Shown: positions 42,601 to 52,901, numbered from the stretch's first letter. The stretch: 64,000 nt of DNA from Nitrospirota bacterium (GCA_030684575.1 JAUXVD010000008.1:248001-312000), one strand, 5' to 3'. The notes: generated by a model not told the origin, from the letters alone. Program-made: numbers and translations.

Positions 42601-43614
42601 TTAGACGGATGACGTATTCATGGACAACCCACCATTCGCGGCAACGAATGGGAAGGGCGCGAACGGCCGATCGAGACAGCTCAACGGGAACGAGGGGCGC
42701 CGGTCGATTCGCCGAAGTGTTTCGGCAATCCGTTCCGGCTTGCCCCAGTCGCTCCAGAGCACGCCGGTCAGTTCGATGACCGCCAGACGCTCCGGGACGC
42801 GCTGCAGCAGGTCGGAGGAGAAATTCTTCGCCGGCATGTCCCGGTAGATCGCTTCGAGGGCGCGCCCTTCTTCCGGCCCTCCGATGGCCTGGCTCAGCCG
42901 CTCAAAGAGCGGCATCATGTCCGGCAGGCATTGCCAGCCCAATGTCCAGAGCAAGTCCACGTTGGCGGCGAATACCAGCGTATTCCAGAGGGCGCCCGCC
43001 CTTAGGGCTGCATCGGCCTGCGCGGTGTCGGGCTTTTCCAGGAACGAGCCGACCATCTGCACCGGCTCGTCCGGTAGGCTGGTGAGGGCCGGGCCTGGCT
43101 GGATCCAGCCATAGTCCAGCTCCAGACGATCGGGGGCGACTCCCAACATCACCACCCGATCAGGCCGCGATTCCGCGATGCTGACCGCATGCCGGACCCG
43201 GTCGAGGAAGCGCGCTTCCGGATAAACGAAATGATCCGACGGGTAGAGCACGACCGTGGCCTGTGGGGCCTTGGCCCGGATATAGGTCAGGGGCAAGAAG
43301 ACCCCGGCTGCCGTGTCGCGGTTGGCCGGCTGAAAGAGAATGGTGCTGCCACGTCTCCCTTCCAATTGTGCCAGCGCGTCGCGGCGGTGGCTGTGCGCGA
43401 CCACCGTCACGATGCGCTCCGGCGGCGTCAGCTTGGCCGCCCGGTCCAACGTATGCTGGAACATGGAGCGTGTGCCGACGAAGGCACAGTATTGCTTCGG
43501 GGTGGGGCGGCCCAACCAGCGATGGATCAGCGAACTGACCCGCGTGCCCTCTCCTCCTGCCGGGATGATCGACCAGCGATGATCCGATGTGTGCGATGGA
43601 CCCACGATTTCCAA
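42601..43614 (-). CDS. Mannose-1-phosphate guanylyltransferase-like sugar nucleotidyltransferase
   Basis: The 337-residue product begins with a nucleotide-binding signature, IIPAGGEGTRVSSL followed by PKQYCAFVG, and has PANRDTAAGVFLPL and VLYPSDHFVYPEA, as in type II mannose-1-phosphate guanylyltransferases. It would make a GDP-sugar or other NDP-sugar. The second lysine region, SFLEKPD, is present. The C-terminal region is normal for single-domain members. Its substrate cannot be fixed. A ribosome site (AGGAGGT) precedes the start. Confidence 0.82.
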   Translation of the reverse strand: MEIVGPSHTSDHRWSIIPAGGEGTRVSSLIHRWLGRPTPKQYCAFVGTRSMFQHTLDRAAKLTPPERIVTVVAHSHRRDALAQLEGRRGSTILFQPANRDTAAGVFLPLTYIRAKAPQATVVLYPSDHFVYPEARFLDRVRHAVSIAESRPDRVVMLGVAPDRLELDYGWIQPGPALTSLPDEPVQMVGSFLEKPDTAQADAALRAGALWNTLVFAANVDLLWTLGWQCLPDMMPLFERLSQAIGGPEEGRALEAIYRDMPAKNFSSDLLQRVPERLAVIELTGVLWSDWGKPERIAETLRRIDRRPSFPLSCLDRPFAPFPFVAANGGLSMNTSSV

Positions 43615-43715
43615 CCTCCTTGATTATCACCTACAAGGGTAGCGGTTCAGGAATACAGGTTGAAGGCGCATGAACTTCGGTCTTCACCCTTCAGTCTGTA
43701 CCCCTGCGGAACCAT

Positions 43716-44045
43716 TCACCGAGTCATGCCGATCCCTGCACTGGGCGGCCGTCCGGTCTGTTGAGGTCCCCTCGGCACTCCTACACGCGGGCCTGCCGGC
43801 CCTGGGCCCTTCCATCGATTGGCCAGGATGAAGGCATCCAGGCAGTCGCCGCAGTTCACGCAACGCCGGAGCGTGATCGGTGCGCCGGTGACGTCCCGTT
43901 CCAGAGCGGCCGTGAAGCTGGTGACCAGCAAGCCGCCGCACCGCAGACAGCATGCATTCCGTAGAGCCGGTTCCTGTGTTCGCAGATCCCGGTCTGTCGC
44001 CCGATGGGAGCCGACGCTGCTCGAAGAGGTAGCGCGCCGGCTCAA
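43716..44045 (-). CDS. Small zinc-ribbon protein, paralogue of 54828
   Basis: The 109-residue frame holds CCLRCGGLLVTS near residue 32 and RRCVNCGDCLDAFILANRW near 61, a probable four-cysteine zinc site. The same arrangement, CC-x-RCGGL and RCV-x-CG with IL and A residues after it, occurs in the product of 54828-55070. The start is uncertain: the TTG overlaps the stop of the upstream gene and no better start exists in frame. The first 28 and last 30 residues look disordered. Confidence 0.6.
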   Translation of the reverse strand: MSRRATSSSSVGSHRATDRDLRTQEPALRNACCLRCGGLLVTSFTAALERDVTGAPITLRRCVNCGDCLDAFILANRWKGPGPAGPRVGVPRGPQQTGRPPSAGIGMTR

Positions 44046-44335
44046 GGCCGCGCTCCGATCTCATGGAAGTACCGTCTCACCGCCTCCTGAACTTTCGTGA
44101 AACATTCAGGGCAGTAGGTATGGGTCTGGGCGATCTCGGACGGATCGATACCATGGGCCGCGCGATAGGTCCGCTGCGTAAGCCAGCAATCGAGGCCGGG
44201 AGGACATCGCCGATCGTCGCGAATGAGTCCGCAGAGACAACAGACGGGGAGCAGCGTCGGGGCGATGGCCCCGTCTCTCATCGGAACGGACGGGGATAGG
44301 CGCATGGTCTGATCGAATACCTGTTCAAGAGACAT
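44042..44335 (-). CDS. Small cysteine-rich protein
   Basis: The 97-residue product has two cysteine clusters: CCLCGLIRDDRRCPPGLDCW and YCPECF near the C-terminus, followed by an amphipathic helix (VQEAVRRYFHEI). The C-terminal THTYCPECF piece resembles the SHGXCPXC tail seen in some sensor kinases. A strong AGGAGGT site precedes the ATG. No family name can be given; a metal-binding role is likely. Confidence 0.68.
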   Translation of the reverse strand: MSLEQVFDQTMRLSPSVPMRDGAIAPTLLPVCCLCGLIRDDRRCPPGLDCWLTQRTYRAAHGIDPSEIAQTHTYCPECFTKVQEAVRRYFHEIGARP

Positions 44336-44539
44336 AGGCTACCTCCTTCATCCGCCTGCCAGAGTCCGTCACCTGGCGTTGTGCGGAGTCGAATGTCAGG
44401 ATAGCTATACGAATTCGTCGCCGTGAGGGGAACTGGGGAACCCACCAGTTCTACTCGAATAGGTTACTAGCGTGACATCCGAAGGGGAGGAGGTTGTGAA
44501 GGCGTCTGTCGGAGATTCAGGTCGCACGTGGTTCCTGGA

Positions 44540-44773
44540 TTACCGTGTTTCTCGCGCCTCAACGGGTCGATTCGGTGCGAGTGAGACGAGATAGCCTGAG
44601 GAGCCCGGACGCTGGAGGGTGACGATGCCGTCTCTGGTGAGCCGGTCCACCGCGGCAAAGAGCTGGTTCCATGAGAAGGAGGGGAGCCGCTCGCTGAGTT
44701 CTTCGAGCGTGCAGATCCCGACCTGAGCGAGCACCTGGCGGATAGCCGATTCAAGTGTATCTGTCCGAAGCAT
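44540..44773 (-). CDS. Small winged-helix-like protein, paralogue B
   Basis: The 77-residue product carries the shared motif SWNQLFAAVDRLTRDGIV, preceded by CTLEELSERLPSF and followed by a SGYLVSLAP strand. ATG at 44773 follows GTGGAGGAGGG, a strong site. It is transcribed divergently from the CheB-CheR gene, with a 246-base gap between the two starts that probably contains both promoters. The 204-base gap downstream to 44336 shows no gene. Confidence 0.72.
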   Translation of the reverse strand: MLRTDTLESAIRQVLAQVGICTLEELSERLPSFSWNQLFAAVDRLTRDGIVTLQRPGSSGYLVSLAPNRPVEARETR

Positions 44774-45019
44774 AGGACCCTCCTCCACTAGACGTGACGC
44801 TCCCGCATCTCTTGTACGGGATGTGTCTGCCTAGGGAAACTAGGGACCCCCCTAGTCCTGGGAGAAGACATTACTAGCGCTTGTCTGGCCGCATTCGCGC
44901 GACTTGTAGGAACGAGAGAAAGGGCCTAGACTCTGCCATCAGATCGGCCCATCCAGTTGCTGCGGATGCTGATTTCGATTCCGATGTTGCGGTCTCTGTC
45001 CTCTGGAGGAGTCGATCCT

Positions 45020-48000
45020 ATGGCGGCATCGAAGAAGACCTCTCGAACCAAATCCTCGGCCAAGCGCGGCGTCATGCGCAAGGCCGCCAAGCGGCAACCG
45101 GTCAAGGGCAGCCGCCCTGCGGCTGAGACCGCTCCATCGATAGCCCTGCCCACAGAACCGCCCGATTTTCTCATCGTCGGAATCGGCGCCTCAGCCGGAG
45201 GTTTGGAAGCCCTGGAATTGTTCTTCCGCCACATGCCTCCCGGCAGCGGGATGGCCTTTGTCGTGGTGTCGCACCAGCATGCGGGCCATGTCAGTCTTCT
45301 GCCGAGTCTCCTGAGTAAATGTACGGCGATGCCGGTGGTGGAGGCCAAGGACGGGATGGCGGTGGAGGCCAATGGCGTGTACATGGCGCCGGGTGGCATC
45401 AATCTGGCGATCTTGCACGGCATTCTGCACTTCATGGAACCCCCGACAAAAGAACGCGTGCCGCTGCCCATCGATTATTTTTTCCGTTCGCTGGCGGAAG
45501 ACCAGAAGCAACGAGCCGTCGGCATCGTCCTGTCCGGGACCGGCAGCGACGGCACCGTGGGGTTGCGCACGATCAAGGCCGAGTCCGGCCTGACGATTGC
45601 GCAGGAGCCGCAGTCGGCCAAGTATCAGAGCATGCCGCGCAGCGCGATCGATGCCGGGGTGGCCGATGTGGTGCAGCCGGTGGAGAAGATGGCGGAGTCG
45701 TTGCGCGCCTATGCGCGGAGCCGCACCGCACCGGCGACGCTCCTGCCTGCAGGCGAGGCCTCGCAGCAGCTGCAGAAGATCTTCATCCTCTTGCGCGACC
45801 GGACCGGGAACGATTTTGCGCGGTATAAAGAGAATACGATTCAGCGGCGCATCGAACGCCGGATGAATGTGCATCAGATCGAGAATCTAAAACAGTATCT
45901 CCGATTTGTGCAGGCCAACTCGCACGAACTCGATGCCCTCTTTCAAGAACTGCTCATCGGCGTGACCAGCTTCTTTCGCGACCCACAGGCCTTCGAGGTC
46001 CTCGAACGGAAAGTACTGCCAGCGCTCGTGGAGGGCAAGCCGGAGGGTACGACCCTGCGGCTGTGGGTGGCCGGCTGTTCCACCGGAGAGGAGGCCTATT
46101 CGCTCGCCATCCTCTTCCGGGAATTTCTGACGGAGAACAAGCTCCGCCTCACGATCCAGATCTTTGCCTCCGATCTCGACAGACGGGCCATCGACCAGGC
46201 GCGCGCGGGCCTCTATCCGGTCGGCATCGCCGAGGACCTTACCCCGGCGCGCCTGCAGCGGTTCTTTACCAAGGAAGACATTCACTATCGGGTCAAGAAG
46301 GAGATTCGGGATCTGGTCGTGTTTGCCCAGCATAACCTCCTGACCGATGCCCCCTTTACGAAGCTGGATCTCCTGTCCTGTCGCAATCTCCTGATCTATC
46401 TGGATGCGCAGGCCCAGCACAATATCCTGCCGCTGTTCCACTATGCCTTGAAGCCGAACGGTGTCCTGTTTCTCGGTACGTCAGAAACGGTCGGCGAGTA
46501 CGATCAGCTCTTTGCCGTCATCGATCGAAAATGGAAGTTGTTCAGGCGAACGGCGGAGCCCGGCACGGTTCCTCAACTGAAACGATTTCCTCATGGATCG
46601 ATGAAAGGGACCACCGAGACCCGTGCGGAGACGGACGCGGCTCTTCTCCTCACTCGCCCCGCCTCCATCCCCACGCTGATCCAGCAGCTGTTGGTCTCGC
46701 GCTATGCGCCGTCGGCCGTCGTGGTGAATGCCCGGGGCGAAGTCGTCTACATCCATGGGCATACCGGGGTCTATCTGGAACTGGCGCCAGGCCAGCCGAC
46801 CCACCATCTGATCGAGATGGCGCGGGAAGGGTTGCGGCACGATCTGGCGACCGCGCTCCATCAGGCTGCCGGCCAGGAGGAGGAGGTCGTGCGTCGCGGA
46901 CTCCGCCTGCGCGCCAACGGCGAGGTCATCCTGGTCGATCTGTTCGTGAAAAAAATTGCCGAGCCGGAGGCCCTCCGAGGCCTGCTCCTCGTGACGTTCG
47001 ATGCGGTGCGTACGGGGAAAGCCGCCGTACACAAGAGCGGATCGGCGCGAACGGCCGTGCCGTTGAAGAAAGGGGATCCTGGGCTGGTGCAGGAATTGGA
47101 GTTCACCAAGCAGCGATTGCAACGGACGATCGAGGAACTGCAAACCTCCAATGAAGAGCTGAAGTCCACCAACGAGGAATTGCAATCCACGAACGAAGAG
47201 CTGCAAAGCACCAACGAGGAGTTGGAGACGGCGAAGGAGGAGCTGCAGTCCCTCAATGAAGAACTCTTGACGGTCAACGCCGAACTCCAGGGCAAGCTCG
47301 ATGCGCTCGCAGAGGCGCACGACGATCTGCAGAACCTCTTGAACAGCACCGAGATCGCCACGATCTTTCTGGACAACGAGCTGCGCATCAAGCGGTTCAC
47401 CTCGGAGGCCAAGCGGGTGAGTTGTCTGATCGCCGTCGATGTCGGACGGCCCCTGTCGGACATCGTGTCGAAGCTGATCGATGACCGGCTGCTGGAGGAT
47501 GCGCAGGACGTGCTGGAGACGCTCGTCATCAAGGAGCGGGACGTCCAGACCACCGACGGAAGCTGGTTTGCCATGAGGATCCTGCCCTATCGCACCGGCA
47601 AGAACAGCATCGACGGGCTGGTGGTGACGTTTCAAAATATCACCAAGAGCAAGGAGGCGGAGCAGACCGTCCTGGCGGCGCGCGACGTGTCCGCTAGCAT
47701 CGTCGAGACGATGCATGAACCCTTGCTCGTCTTGGACGACCAGCTCCGCGTGGTCTTGGCCAATCAGTCTTTCTACCGGACCTTTCAGGTGCAGCCGCGC
47801 GAGGTCGAGCAGCAGCTCCTGTACCATCTCTGTGCCGGGGCCTGGAACAGGCCGGACTTACGTCATCTGCTGGAGGAGGTTCTACCGAAGAATCATTCCT
47901 TCCAGAACTTCCTGCTGGAACAGACGTTTCCTCACATCGGCCGTAGGGCCCTGAGGCTCAATGGCCGTCGACTGGAGCAGGGGATGCGTGAACCAGGCAG

Positions 48001-48052
48001 AATTTTGTTGGCCATGGATGAAGTGAAGGCCGAGGGGAAGGCTGCGGAGTAG
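45020..48052 (+). CDS. CheB-CheR-PAS fusion protein
   Basis: The 1010-residue protein starts with a disordered basic tail, then a CheB methylesterase domain (about 45-235; active-site region GASAGG, histidine in SHQHAGH and aspartate in SGTGSDGT). A CheR methyltransferase domain follows (about 250-500; SAM-binding [11 protein letters not shown]). A PAS-like region, a coiled coil of repeated S/T-N-E-E-L units (about 691-767) and two PAS domains finish it, without kinase domains. Related proteins usually end in a kinase; here separate kinase genes follow. GGAGGAG at 45005-45011 precedes the ATG. Confidence 0.9.
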   Translation: MAASKKTSRTKSSAKRGVMRKAAKRQPVKGSRPAAETAPSIALPTEPPDFLIVGIGASAGGLEALELFFRHMPPGSGMAFVVVSHQHAGHVSLLPSLLSKCTAMPVVEAKDGMAVEANGVYMAPGGINLAILHGILHFMEPPTKERVPLPIDYFFRSLAEDQKQRAVGIVLSGTGSDGTVGLRTIKAESGLTIAQEPQSAKYQSMPRSAIDAGVADVVQPVEKMAESLRAYARSRTAPATLLPAGEASQQLQKIFILLRDRTGNDFARYKENTIQRRIERRMNVHQIENLKQYLRFVQANSHELDALFQELLIGVTSFFRDPQAFEVLERKVLPALVEGKPEGTTLRLWVAGCSTGEEAYSLAILFREFLTENKLRLTIQIFASDLDRRAIDQARAGLYPVGIAEDLTPARLQRFFTKEDIHYRVKKEIRDLVVFAQHNLLTDAPFTKLDLLSCRNLLIYLDAQAQHNILPLFHYALKPNGVLFLGTSETVGEYDQLFAVIDRKWKLFRRTAEPGTVPQLKRFPHGSMKGTTETRAETDAALLLTRPASIPTLIQQLLVSRYAPSAVVVNARGEVVYIHGHTGVYLELAPGQPTHHLIEMAREGLRHDLATALHQAAGQEEEVVRRGLRLRANGEVILVDLFVKKIAEPEALRGLLLVTFDAVRTGKAAVHKSGSARTAVPLKKGDPGLVQELEFTKQRLQRTIEELQTSNEELKSTNEELQSTNEELQSTNEELETAKEELQSLNEELLTVNAELQGKLDALAEAHDDLQNLLNSTEIATIFLDNELRIKRFTSEAKRVSCLIAVDVGRPLSDIVSKLIDDRLLEDAQDVLETLVIKERDVQTTDGSWFAMRILPYRTGKNSIDGLVVTFQNITKSKEAEQTVLAARDVSASIVETMHEPLLVLDDQLRVVLANQSFYRTFQVQPREVEQQLLYHLCAGAWNRPDLRHLLEEVLPKNHSFQNFLLEQTFPHIGRRALRLNGRRLEQGMREPGRILLAMDEVKAEGKAAE

Positions 48053-48084
48053 GCTGAAGTTCAGAATCCTGAACACTTCAGCCT
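48051..48084. terminator. Hairpin after the CheB-CheR gene
   Basis: AGGCTGAAGTTCAG and CTGAACACTTCAGCCT form arms that pair along 14 bases with a two-base bulge. It begins at the stop codon and lies 18 bases before the next start. No T-run follows, so it may weaken rather than stop transcription. Confidence 0.45.
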
Positions 48085-48101
48085 AGCCAGAGGGCACTGC
48101 G

Positions 48102-49328
48102 ATGGCCAAGAAATCAGACAGACCTACGAAAGCCACTAGCCTTCGTCAGCAGGCGGAAGCCAGTCTGCGCGTGACCAAGCGCGAGGTTGCGGCCATGCCG
48201 ACTAAGAACGTGCAACGGCTCGTGCAGGAGCTGCAAGTGCACCAGATCGAGCTGGAGATGCAGAACGAGGAGCTGCGCCGGACCCAAGCAGAGCTCGAGG
48301 CAGCCCGTGACCGCTATGCCGATCTCTTTGACCATGCCCCCATCGGCTACCTGACCTTGGACTCCAAGGGGATGATATTGGAAGCTAATCTACCGGCCTG
48401 CCGGCTGCTCGAACTGAACCGGACAGATCTGGTGCGCCAGCCGGTGATACGGTTTGTGGCGGCAAAGGATCAGCCCAAGATCCGTCGCCACCTTAAAGAG
48501 CTGTTCGAGACGGGAAGCAGGCGAGTCTGCGAAGTGGATCTCGCACAACGGCAGGGTCTGTCGGTTCAGTTCGAATCGGTGGCGGTTCAGGATGAGGGAG
48601 GCACAAAGACCTGCGCATTCACGGCCCTGCAGGATATTACGGGGCGCCTGCAGGCAGAGGAGCAGGCGCGGCAGATCGGACGTGAGCGTCAGCAGTATTT
48701 GGAGCACCGGGTGCGTATCGGGCATGATCTCCATGACGGGATCCTCCAGTCTCTGTACGCCATTGGGTTGGGGCTCGAATCAGGCACGCTGGATTTCAGA
48801 GAGGAGCCGGACAAGTCCGCTGTCGCTCTGGCCCGGAGCATTGCCGGGCTGAACTCCGTGATCGAAGAAGTGCGGAGCTTCATCAGGGAGGTCGCGGTCG
48901 AGAACCTGTCGGACATCGATCTGCCGGCGTCGCTCCGTACCATGGTTGGGACATTGGCCAGGCTTCATGGCCGGCAGGCTCGTGTGTCCATCAGCCACGC
49001 CGTCACCGATGACCTGCCGGCCGCGCACAATATCGAGATCCTTCACCTGGTCAAGGAGGCATTGAGCAACAGTTTCCGTCATACCAGGGCGACAATGGTG
49101 CGGGTCTCGCTTCGTCCGTTGAAAGGCGGCCTCCGTGTCATTGTGCAGGATAACGGCAAGGGCTTGCCTCAAAAACGCGCGATGCGAGACGGCGTGGGAT
49201 TCGTCAGCATGGAGGCGCGCGCCCGCAGGCTCGGCGGGACCTTGTCGGTGCAGTCGAAGCCTGCGAACGGGACTTGGGTTGTACTCGATCTTCCACGGAA
49301 GTCGAACAGGGACGACGTGAGTTTGTAA
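48102..49328 (+). CDS. PAS-domain sensor histidine kinase (HisKA_3, NarX/DegS class)
   Basis: The 408 residues have a coiled coil (QLVHQIELEMQNEELRR region around 45-70), one PAS domain (about 70-190), a HisKA_3 domain with GHDLHDGILQSLYAIGLGL including the phospho-histidine, and a HATPase domain ending DNGKGLPQKR. It is cytoplasmic, with no membrane helix. The kinase class pairs with NarL-type regulators, and one is encoded at 51816. A 49-base block near its 5' end is identical to one in the next gene, showing a recent partial duplication or gene conversion. Confidence 0.9.
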   Translation: MAKKSDRPTKATSLRQQAEASLRVTKREVAAMPTKNVQRLVQELQVHQIELEMQNEELRRTQAELEAARDRYADLFDHAPIGYLTLDSKGMILEANLPACRLLELNRTDLVRQPVIRFVAAKDQPKIRRHLKELFETGSRRVCEVDLAQRQGLSVQFESVAVQDEGGTKTCAFTALQDITGRLQAEEQARQIGRERQQYLEHRVRIGHDLHDGILQSLYAIGLGLESGTLDFREEPDKSAVALARSIAGLNSVIEEVRSFIREVAVENLSDIDLPASLRTMVGTLARLHGRQARVSISHAVTDDLPAAHNIEILHLVKEALSNSFRHTRATMVRVSLRPLKGGLRVIVQDNGKGLPQKRAMRDGVGFVSMEARARRLGGTLSVQSKPANGTWVVLDLPRKSNRDDVSL

Positions 49329-49368
49329 CCTCATCCTCGACCGCAGCCTGTCGTAAGAAGGGCATGCG

Positions 49369-51819
49369 ATGGCCAAGAAACCAGACAGACCCACGAAGTC
49401 CACGGCGCTTCGCCGACAGGCGGAAGAATTCCTCCAGATGACCAAGCACGACGTGGCCGCCATGCCGGTCAAGGACGTGCAGCAGCTCGTGTCTGAACTG
49501 CAAGTGCACCAGATCGAGCTGGAGATGCAGAACGAGGAGCTGCGCCAGACCCAGGCGGAGCTCGGGTCAGCCCGTGACCGCTATGTGGATCTCTACGATT
49601 TTTCGCCCATCGGTTATCTCACCCTGGACAAGGCGGGGACGATTGTGGAGGCCAATCTGAGGGCCGGGACCCTGCTCGGCATCGACCGGAGAGCGCTGCT
49701 CGGACAACCGCTCGCGCGAATGCTCGCAGCCGGTCATGAGGTCACGTTCCGTCGGCATTGGCAGGAGGTCTTGACGAGCGGGAGGCGGCAGAGCTGTGAG
49801 GTGCTGCTCCGGAACGAGAAGGGCCCGCCGCGCTGGGTCTATCTGGAGAGCCTGGCAGTTCACGAGGAGTCCGGTCCCCTCACCCATTGGCGGACGGCGC
49901 TGCTGGACGTGAGCGATCGCAAGCTGGCCGAGCAGGCGATGGAGGCGCAGCGGGCGCAGCTCGAAGGGGTCATTTCGTCGGCGATGGATGCCATCATCAC
50001 TGTGGACGAGGAAGAGCATGTGGTGGTCTTCAACCGCACGGCAGAATCCATGTTTCTCTGCCAGGCCGCCGACTCGATCGGGCAGCCACTCGACCGGTTC
50101 ATTCCGGAACGGTTCAGGCAGGCGCACCCTGGTCATATGCGCGACTTCGCCCTGACACAAGTGACTTCCCGTTCGATGGGCCAGTCCGGCAACTTATTCG
50201 GTCTGCGATCCAACGGAGAGGAATTTCCCATCGAGGCCTCCATCTCTCATGTCCTGGTCGGCGACAAGATGCTCTTCACCGTCATTCTGCGCGATGTCAC
50301 CGCGCGGAAGCAGGCGGAGCAGGAGCAGGTCCGGCTCATCGAGGACCTGACCCGGTCGCAAGAACACTTTCAAACTCTCTTCAACTGGGTTCCCTCCGCT
50401 GTCGGGATCAGCACATTGGCGGAAGGGCGGTTTTGCGATGTGAATGATGCGTTTAGCCGACTGACCGGGTACGTTAGAGAGGAAGTGATCGGTCGAACGA
50501 CCTTGGAATTGGGGTTGTGGGCCGATCCATCGGAACGTGCATCTGTGCTCCGGGAAATCCAGGAACAGGGCCATCTCCACAATCGGGAAGGGCTGCTCCG
50601 GACCAAGTCCGGAGAGATTCGCTCTCTCATGATCTCCGTCGCGTCGATCCGGCTCGGGTCCACCCCTTCCCTGATTTATCTGGCCCATGACATTACCGAA
50701 CGCAAGCGGGGGGAGGACGCGTTGCAGGCCAGTGAGGTCTTTACCCGCGCGGTCCTGAACTCACTCTCCGCGCCTATCTGCGTATTGGACAGGGACGGGG
50801 TCATCCTCAAGACCAACGACGCCTGGCAAGCGTTCGCAGGATGGGCGTCGAATTGCCCGCTCATTGGTGCCGATATCGGACAGCATTATGGTGAAGTGTG
50901 CAGGCTGGCACTTGCCGATGCAGCCGCGGAGCAAGAACATATTCTCGGCGGCATTCAAGCCGTATTAACGGGCAGTCGACCGGGTTTCAGCACGGAATAT
51001 GCCTGTCATGTGCTGGAGGACGAGCGCTGGTTCCAGTTGCGGGTGACCCCGTTGAAAGCGTCGAAGGGCGCTGTGGTGTCGCATACGGATATCTCACCGC
51101 GAGTCAGCATGGGGGTAGCGTTGGAGCAACAGTTGCTCCTGCTCAATCACAAACAAGCGGAGCTGGAATCCCTGACGGGGAAGCTGATCGGTGCCCAGGA
51201 ACAGGAGCGCCGACGGATCGCGCGAGAGCTGCACGACGATTTCAATCAACGATTGGCGGCGCTGGCCGTCGAACTCGAGACCTTAGAGCGTACGCCCAAT
51301 GCCGTCCCTACGCCAGTCGTTCAGCAACTCATCTCGGTGCGGGACCATGTCGGGCAGCTCTCCGATGATCTGCACGATATGGCGTACCGGCTGCATCCGT
51401 CGTTGCTCGAACATGTCGGACTGGAAGTCGCCGCGCGAGACCACGTGCTCGAGTTCACGAAGCGGACGGGGCTGCCCGTGACATGGACCGCGCGAGAGGT
51501 CCCGGAAGCGCTCGCGCCGGAGGTGGCCACCAATTTGTTTCGCGTGATGCAGGAGAGTCTGCAAAATGTGTTCAAACATGCCAGGGCGACCGAAGTGACG
51601 GTGACGCTGAGCGGTTCATCCAAAGGGGTCGGTCTGTCGGTGCGCGATAACGGTCAGGGGTTCGACCTTAAGGGCAAGGATGCTCGCATGAAAGGAATCG
51701 GGTTGGTGAGCATGCAAGAGCGTATGCGTCTGATGGGCGGTTTTCTCCGAATCCATTCCCTCCCAGCGGATGGCACGACAGTCTGCGCCTGGATTCCTCG
51801 TGCTCAGGAGGGCACATGA
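49369..51819 (+). CDS. Multi-PAS sensor histidine kinase (HisKA_3)
   Basis: The 816 residues start with the same roughly 70-residue N-terminal region and first PAS domain as the preceding gene, then add further PAS domains (about 200-310, 330-450, 460-570), a HisKA_3 domain with IARELHDDFNQRLAALAVE (histidine near 620) and a HATPase domain with VRDNGQGFDLKG. No membrane helix is seen. Its stop overlaps the start of the NarL-type regulator (ATGA), which makes that the likely partner. Confidence 0.9.
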   Translation: MAKKPDRPTKSTALRRQAEEFLQMTKHDVAAMPVKDVQQLVSELQVHQIELEMQNEELRQTQAELGSARDRYVDLYDFSPIGYLTLDKAGTIVEANLRAGTLLGIDRRALLGQPLARMLAAGHEVTFRRHWQEVLTSGRRQSCEVLLRNEKGPPRWVYLESLAVHEESGPLTHWRTALLDVSDRKLAEQAMEAQRAQLEGVISSAMDAIITVDEEEHVVVFNRTAESMFLCQAADSIGQPLDRFIPERFRQAHPGHMRDFALTQVTSRSMGQSGNLFGLRSNGEEFPIEASISHVLVGDKMLFTVILRDVTARKQAEQEQVRLIEDLTRSQEHFQTLFNWVPSAVGISTLAEGRFCDVNDAFSRLTGYVREEVIGRTTLELGLWADPSERASVLREIQEQGHLHNREGLLRTKSGEIRSLMISVASIRLGSTPSLIYLAHDITERKRGEDALQASEVFTRAVLNSLSAPICVLDRDGVILKTNDAWQAFAGWASNCPLIGADIGQHYGEVCRLALADAAAEQEHILGGIQAVLTGSRPGFSTEYACHVLEDERWFQLRVTPLKASKGAVVSHTDISPRVSMGVALEQQLLLLNHKQAELESLTGKLIGAQEQERRRIARELHDDFNQRLAALAVELETLERTPNAVPTPVVQQLISVRDHVGQLSDDLHDMAYRLHPSLLEHVGLEVAARDHVLEFTKRTGLPVTWTAREVPEALAPEVATNLFRVMQESLQNVFKHARATEVTVTLSGSSKGVGLSVRDNGQGFDLKGKDARMKGIGLVSMQERMRLMGGFLRIHSLPADGTTVCAWIPRAQEGT

Positions 51820-52463
51820 AGAGGCCGCGCGTCCTCATGGCCGACGACCATTCGCTGATCCTCGCCGGCTTACGGAAGTTGGTGGAGGTGGACTGCGACG
51901 TGGTGGGGACGGTGGAGGACGGGCGGGCGTTAGTGGAGGCGGCGCAGCAGCTGCGGCCGGATCTGATTCTCCTGGACATCTCGATGCCGCTCTTAAACGG
52001 GCTCGAAGCGGCGAGGAAACTCCGCACTCTTGCGCCGGACTGCAAGCTCATCTTCCTCACGATGCATGCCAGCCCGACCTATGCGGCCGAAGCGTTCCAG
52101 GCCGGGGCCTCCGGCTATCTCCTCAAACGGTCTGCGGCCTCGGAACTCGGTCTGGCGATCGCGTCTGTCCTTCAAGGCCAACATTATCTGACGCCGCTGC
52201 TCACGAAAGAGGTGTTGGCCTCGGTTCTCAAGCCCTCCACCGGCGAGCGAGGCAAGCCTGTCACCGGCGCGCTCACCGCGCGCCAGCGCGAAGTGTTGCA
52301 GCTCGTCGCCGAAGGCCATGGCACGAAGGAGATCGCCACGATCCTCAGCATCTCGGTCAAAACGGTGGAGTTCCATAAGTCCCGCATCATGCAGCATCTG
52401 GATCTTCACACCACGGCCGATCTGACCAAGTATGCGGTTACGCACGGCATCACCGGCCTCTGA
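51816..52463 (+). CDS. NarL/FixJ-type response regulator
   Basis: The 215 residues hold a receiver domain with the DD pair (MADDHSLI), the phosphorylated aspartate in LILLDISMP and the conserved lysine in YLLKRS, then a LuxR-type DNA-binding domain with LTARQREVLQLVAEGHGTK and VKTVEFHKSRIM. It begins within the stop of the HisKA_3 kinase gene, so the two are co-translated. Its target promoters are unknown. A composite repeat element starts 5 bases after the stop. Confidence 0.93.
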   Translation: MKRPRVLMADDHSLILAGLRKLVEVDCDVVGTVEDGRALVEAAQQLRPDLILLDISMPLLNGLEAARKLRTLAPDCKLIFLTMHASPTYAAEAFQAGASGYLLKRSAASELGLAIASVLQGQHYLTPLLTKEVLASVLKPSTGERGKPVTGALTARQREVLQLVAEGHGTKEIATILSISVKTVEFHKSRIMQHLDLHTTADLTKYAVTHGITGL

Positions 52464-52467
52464 CCGG

Positions 52468-52746
52468 CAGGATGCTGAAACGGGGGCGGGGTAGCTGGGA
52501 CGATCCCTGTGCTCGCGCAACGCGCGGCCTCCGAAGGATGCGAAGGGTGGCCTGGCCGTCCTCCTGCTCGCGGAACGCGCACGATAAGAATGTGCTCGTT
52601 CGACGCGCGCAATCGAGGATCGACCAGGCCGCCCTTGAAAATGAAATGGAGGAGTTGGAAGACGCGCGCAGTGGGAATCATCCCAGCCACCCCTTAGTGG
52701 TGATAGAAGGGCGCGGCCTTGCTGGACGGCCTGTTTGAGCATCCTG
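52468..52746. repeat. Composite repeat: type II hairpins nested inside type I ends
   Basis: The outer ends CAGGATGCTGAAAC (52468-52481) and the right end GGCCTTGCTGGACGGCC to GCATCCTG are type I. Inside lie arms 52493-52507 and 52673-52687 (near complements) around the core GCTCGCGCAACGCGCG (52511-52526), and inside these a second pair of arms, 52543-52563 and 52615-52637, around another core (52566-52580 and 52595-52610). Three levels of palindromes are nested. Confidence 0.8.
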
Positions 52747-52901
52747 CTTCTCCTCAGTTCTTTCACCTTCCTCTATCCCTCATGACCCGTAGCGCTAGTA
52801 CGATTTTTTCGCGGTGCCAGGGTTCTTCCTAGTTCCGCCGCTTCCCTAAGCCGGCTATGCTCACAAGAGGTTATCATTGTGAGAGAAGAGGACGTCACGC
52901 G

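Noticed and set aside
47120-47290. Short repeated DNA units, considered as a CRISPR-like or tandem repeat array
   Set aside because: The units encode the S/T-N-E-E-L coiled coil usual in CheB-CheR proteins; there are no spacers.
46481-47827. 448-codon minus-strand frame opposite the CheB-CheR gene
   Set aside because: It mirrors the repeated coiled-coil codons of a well-supported gene and is leucine-rich only for that reason.
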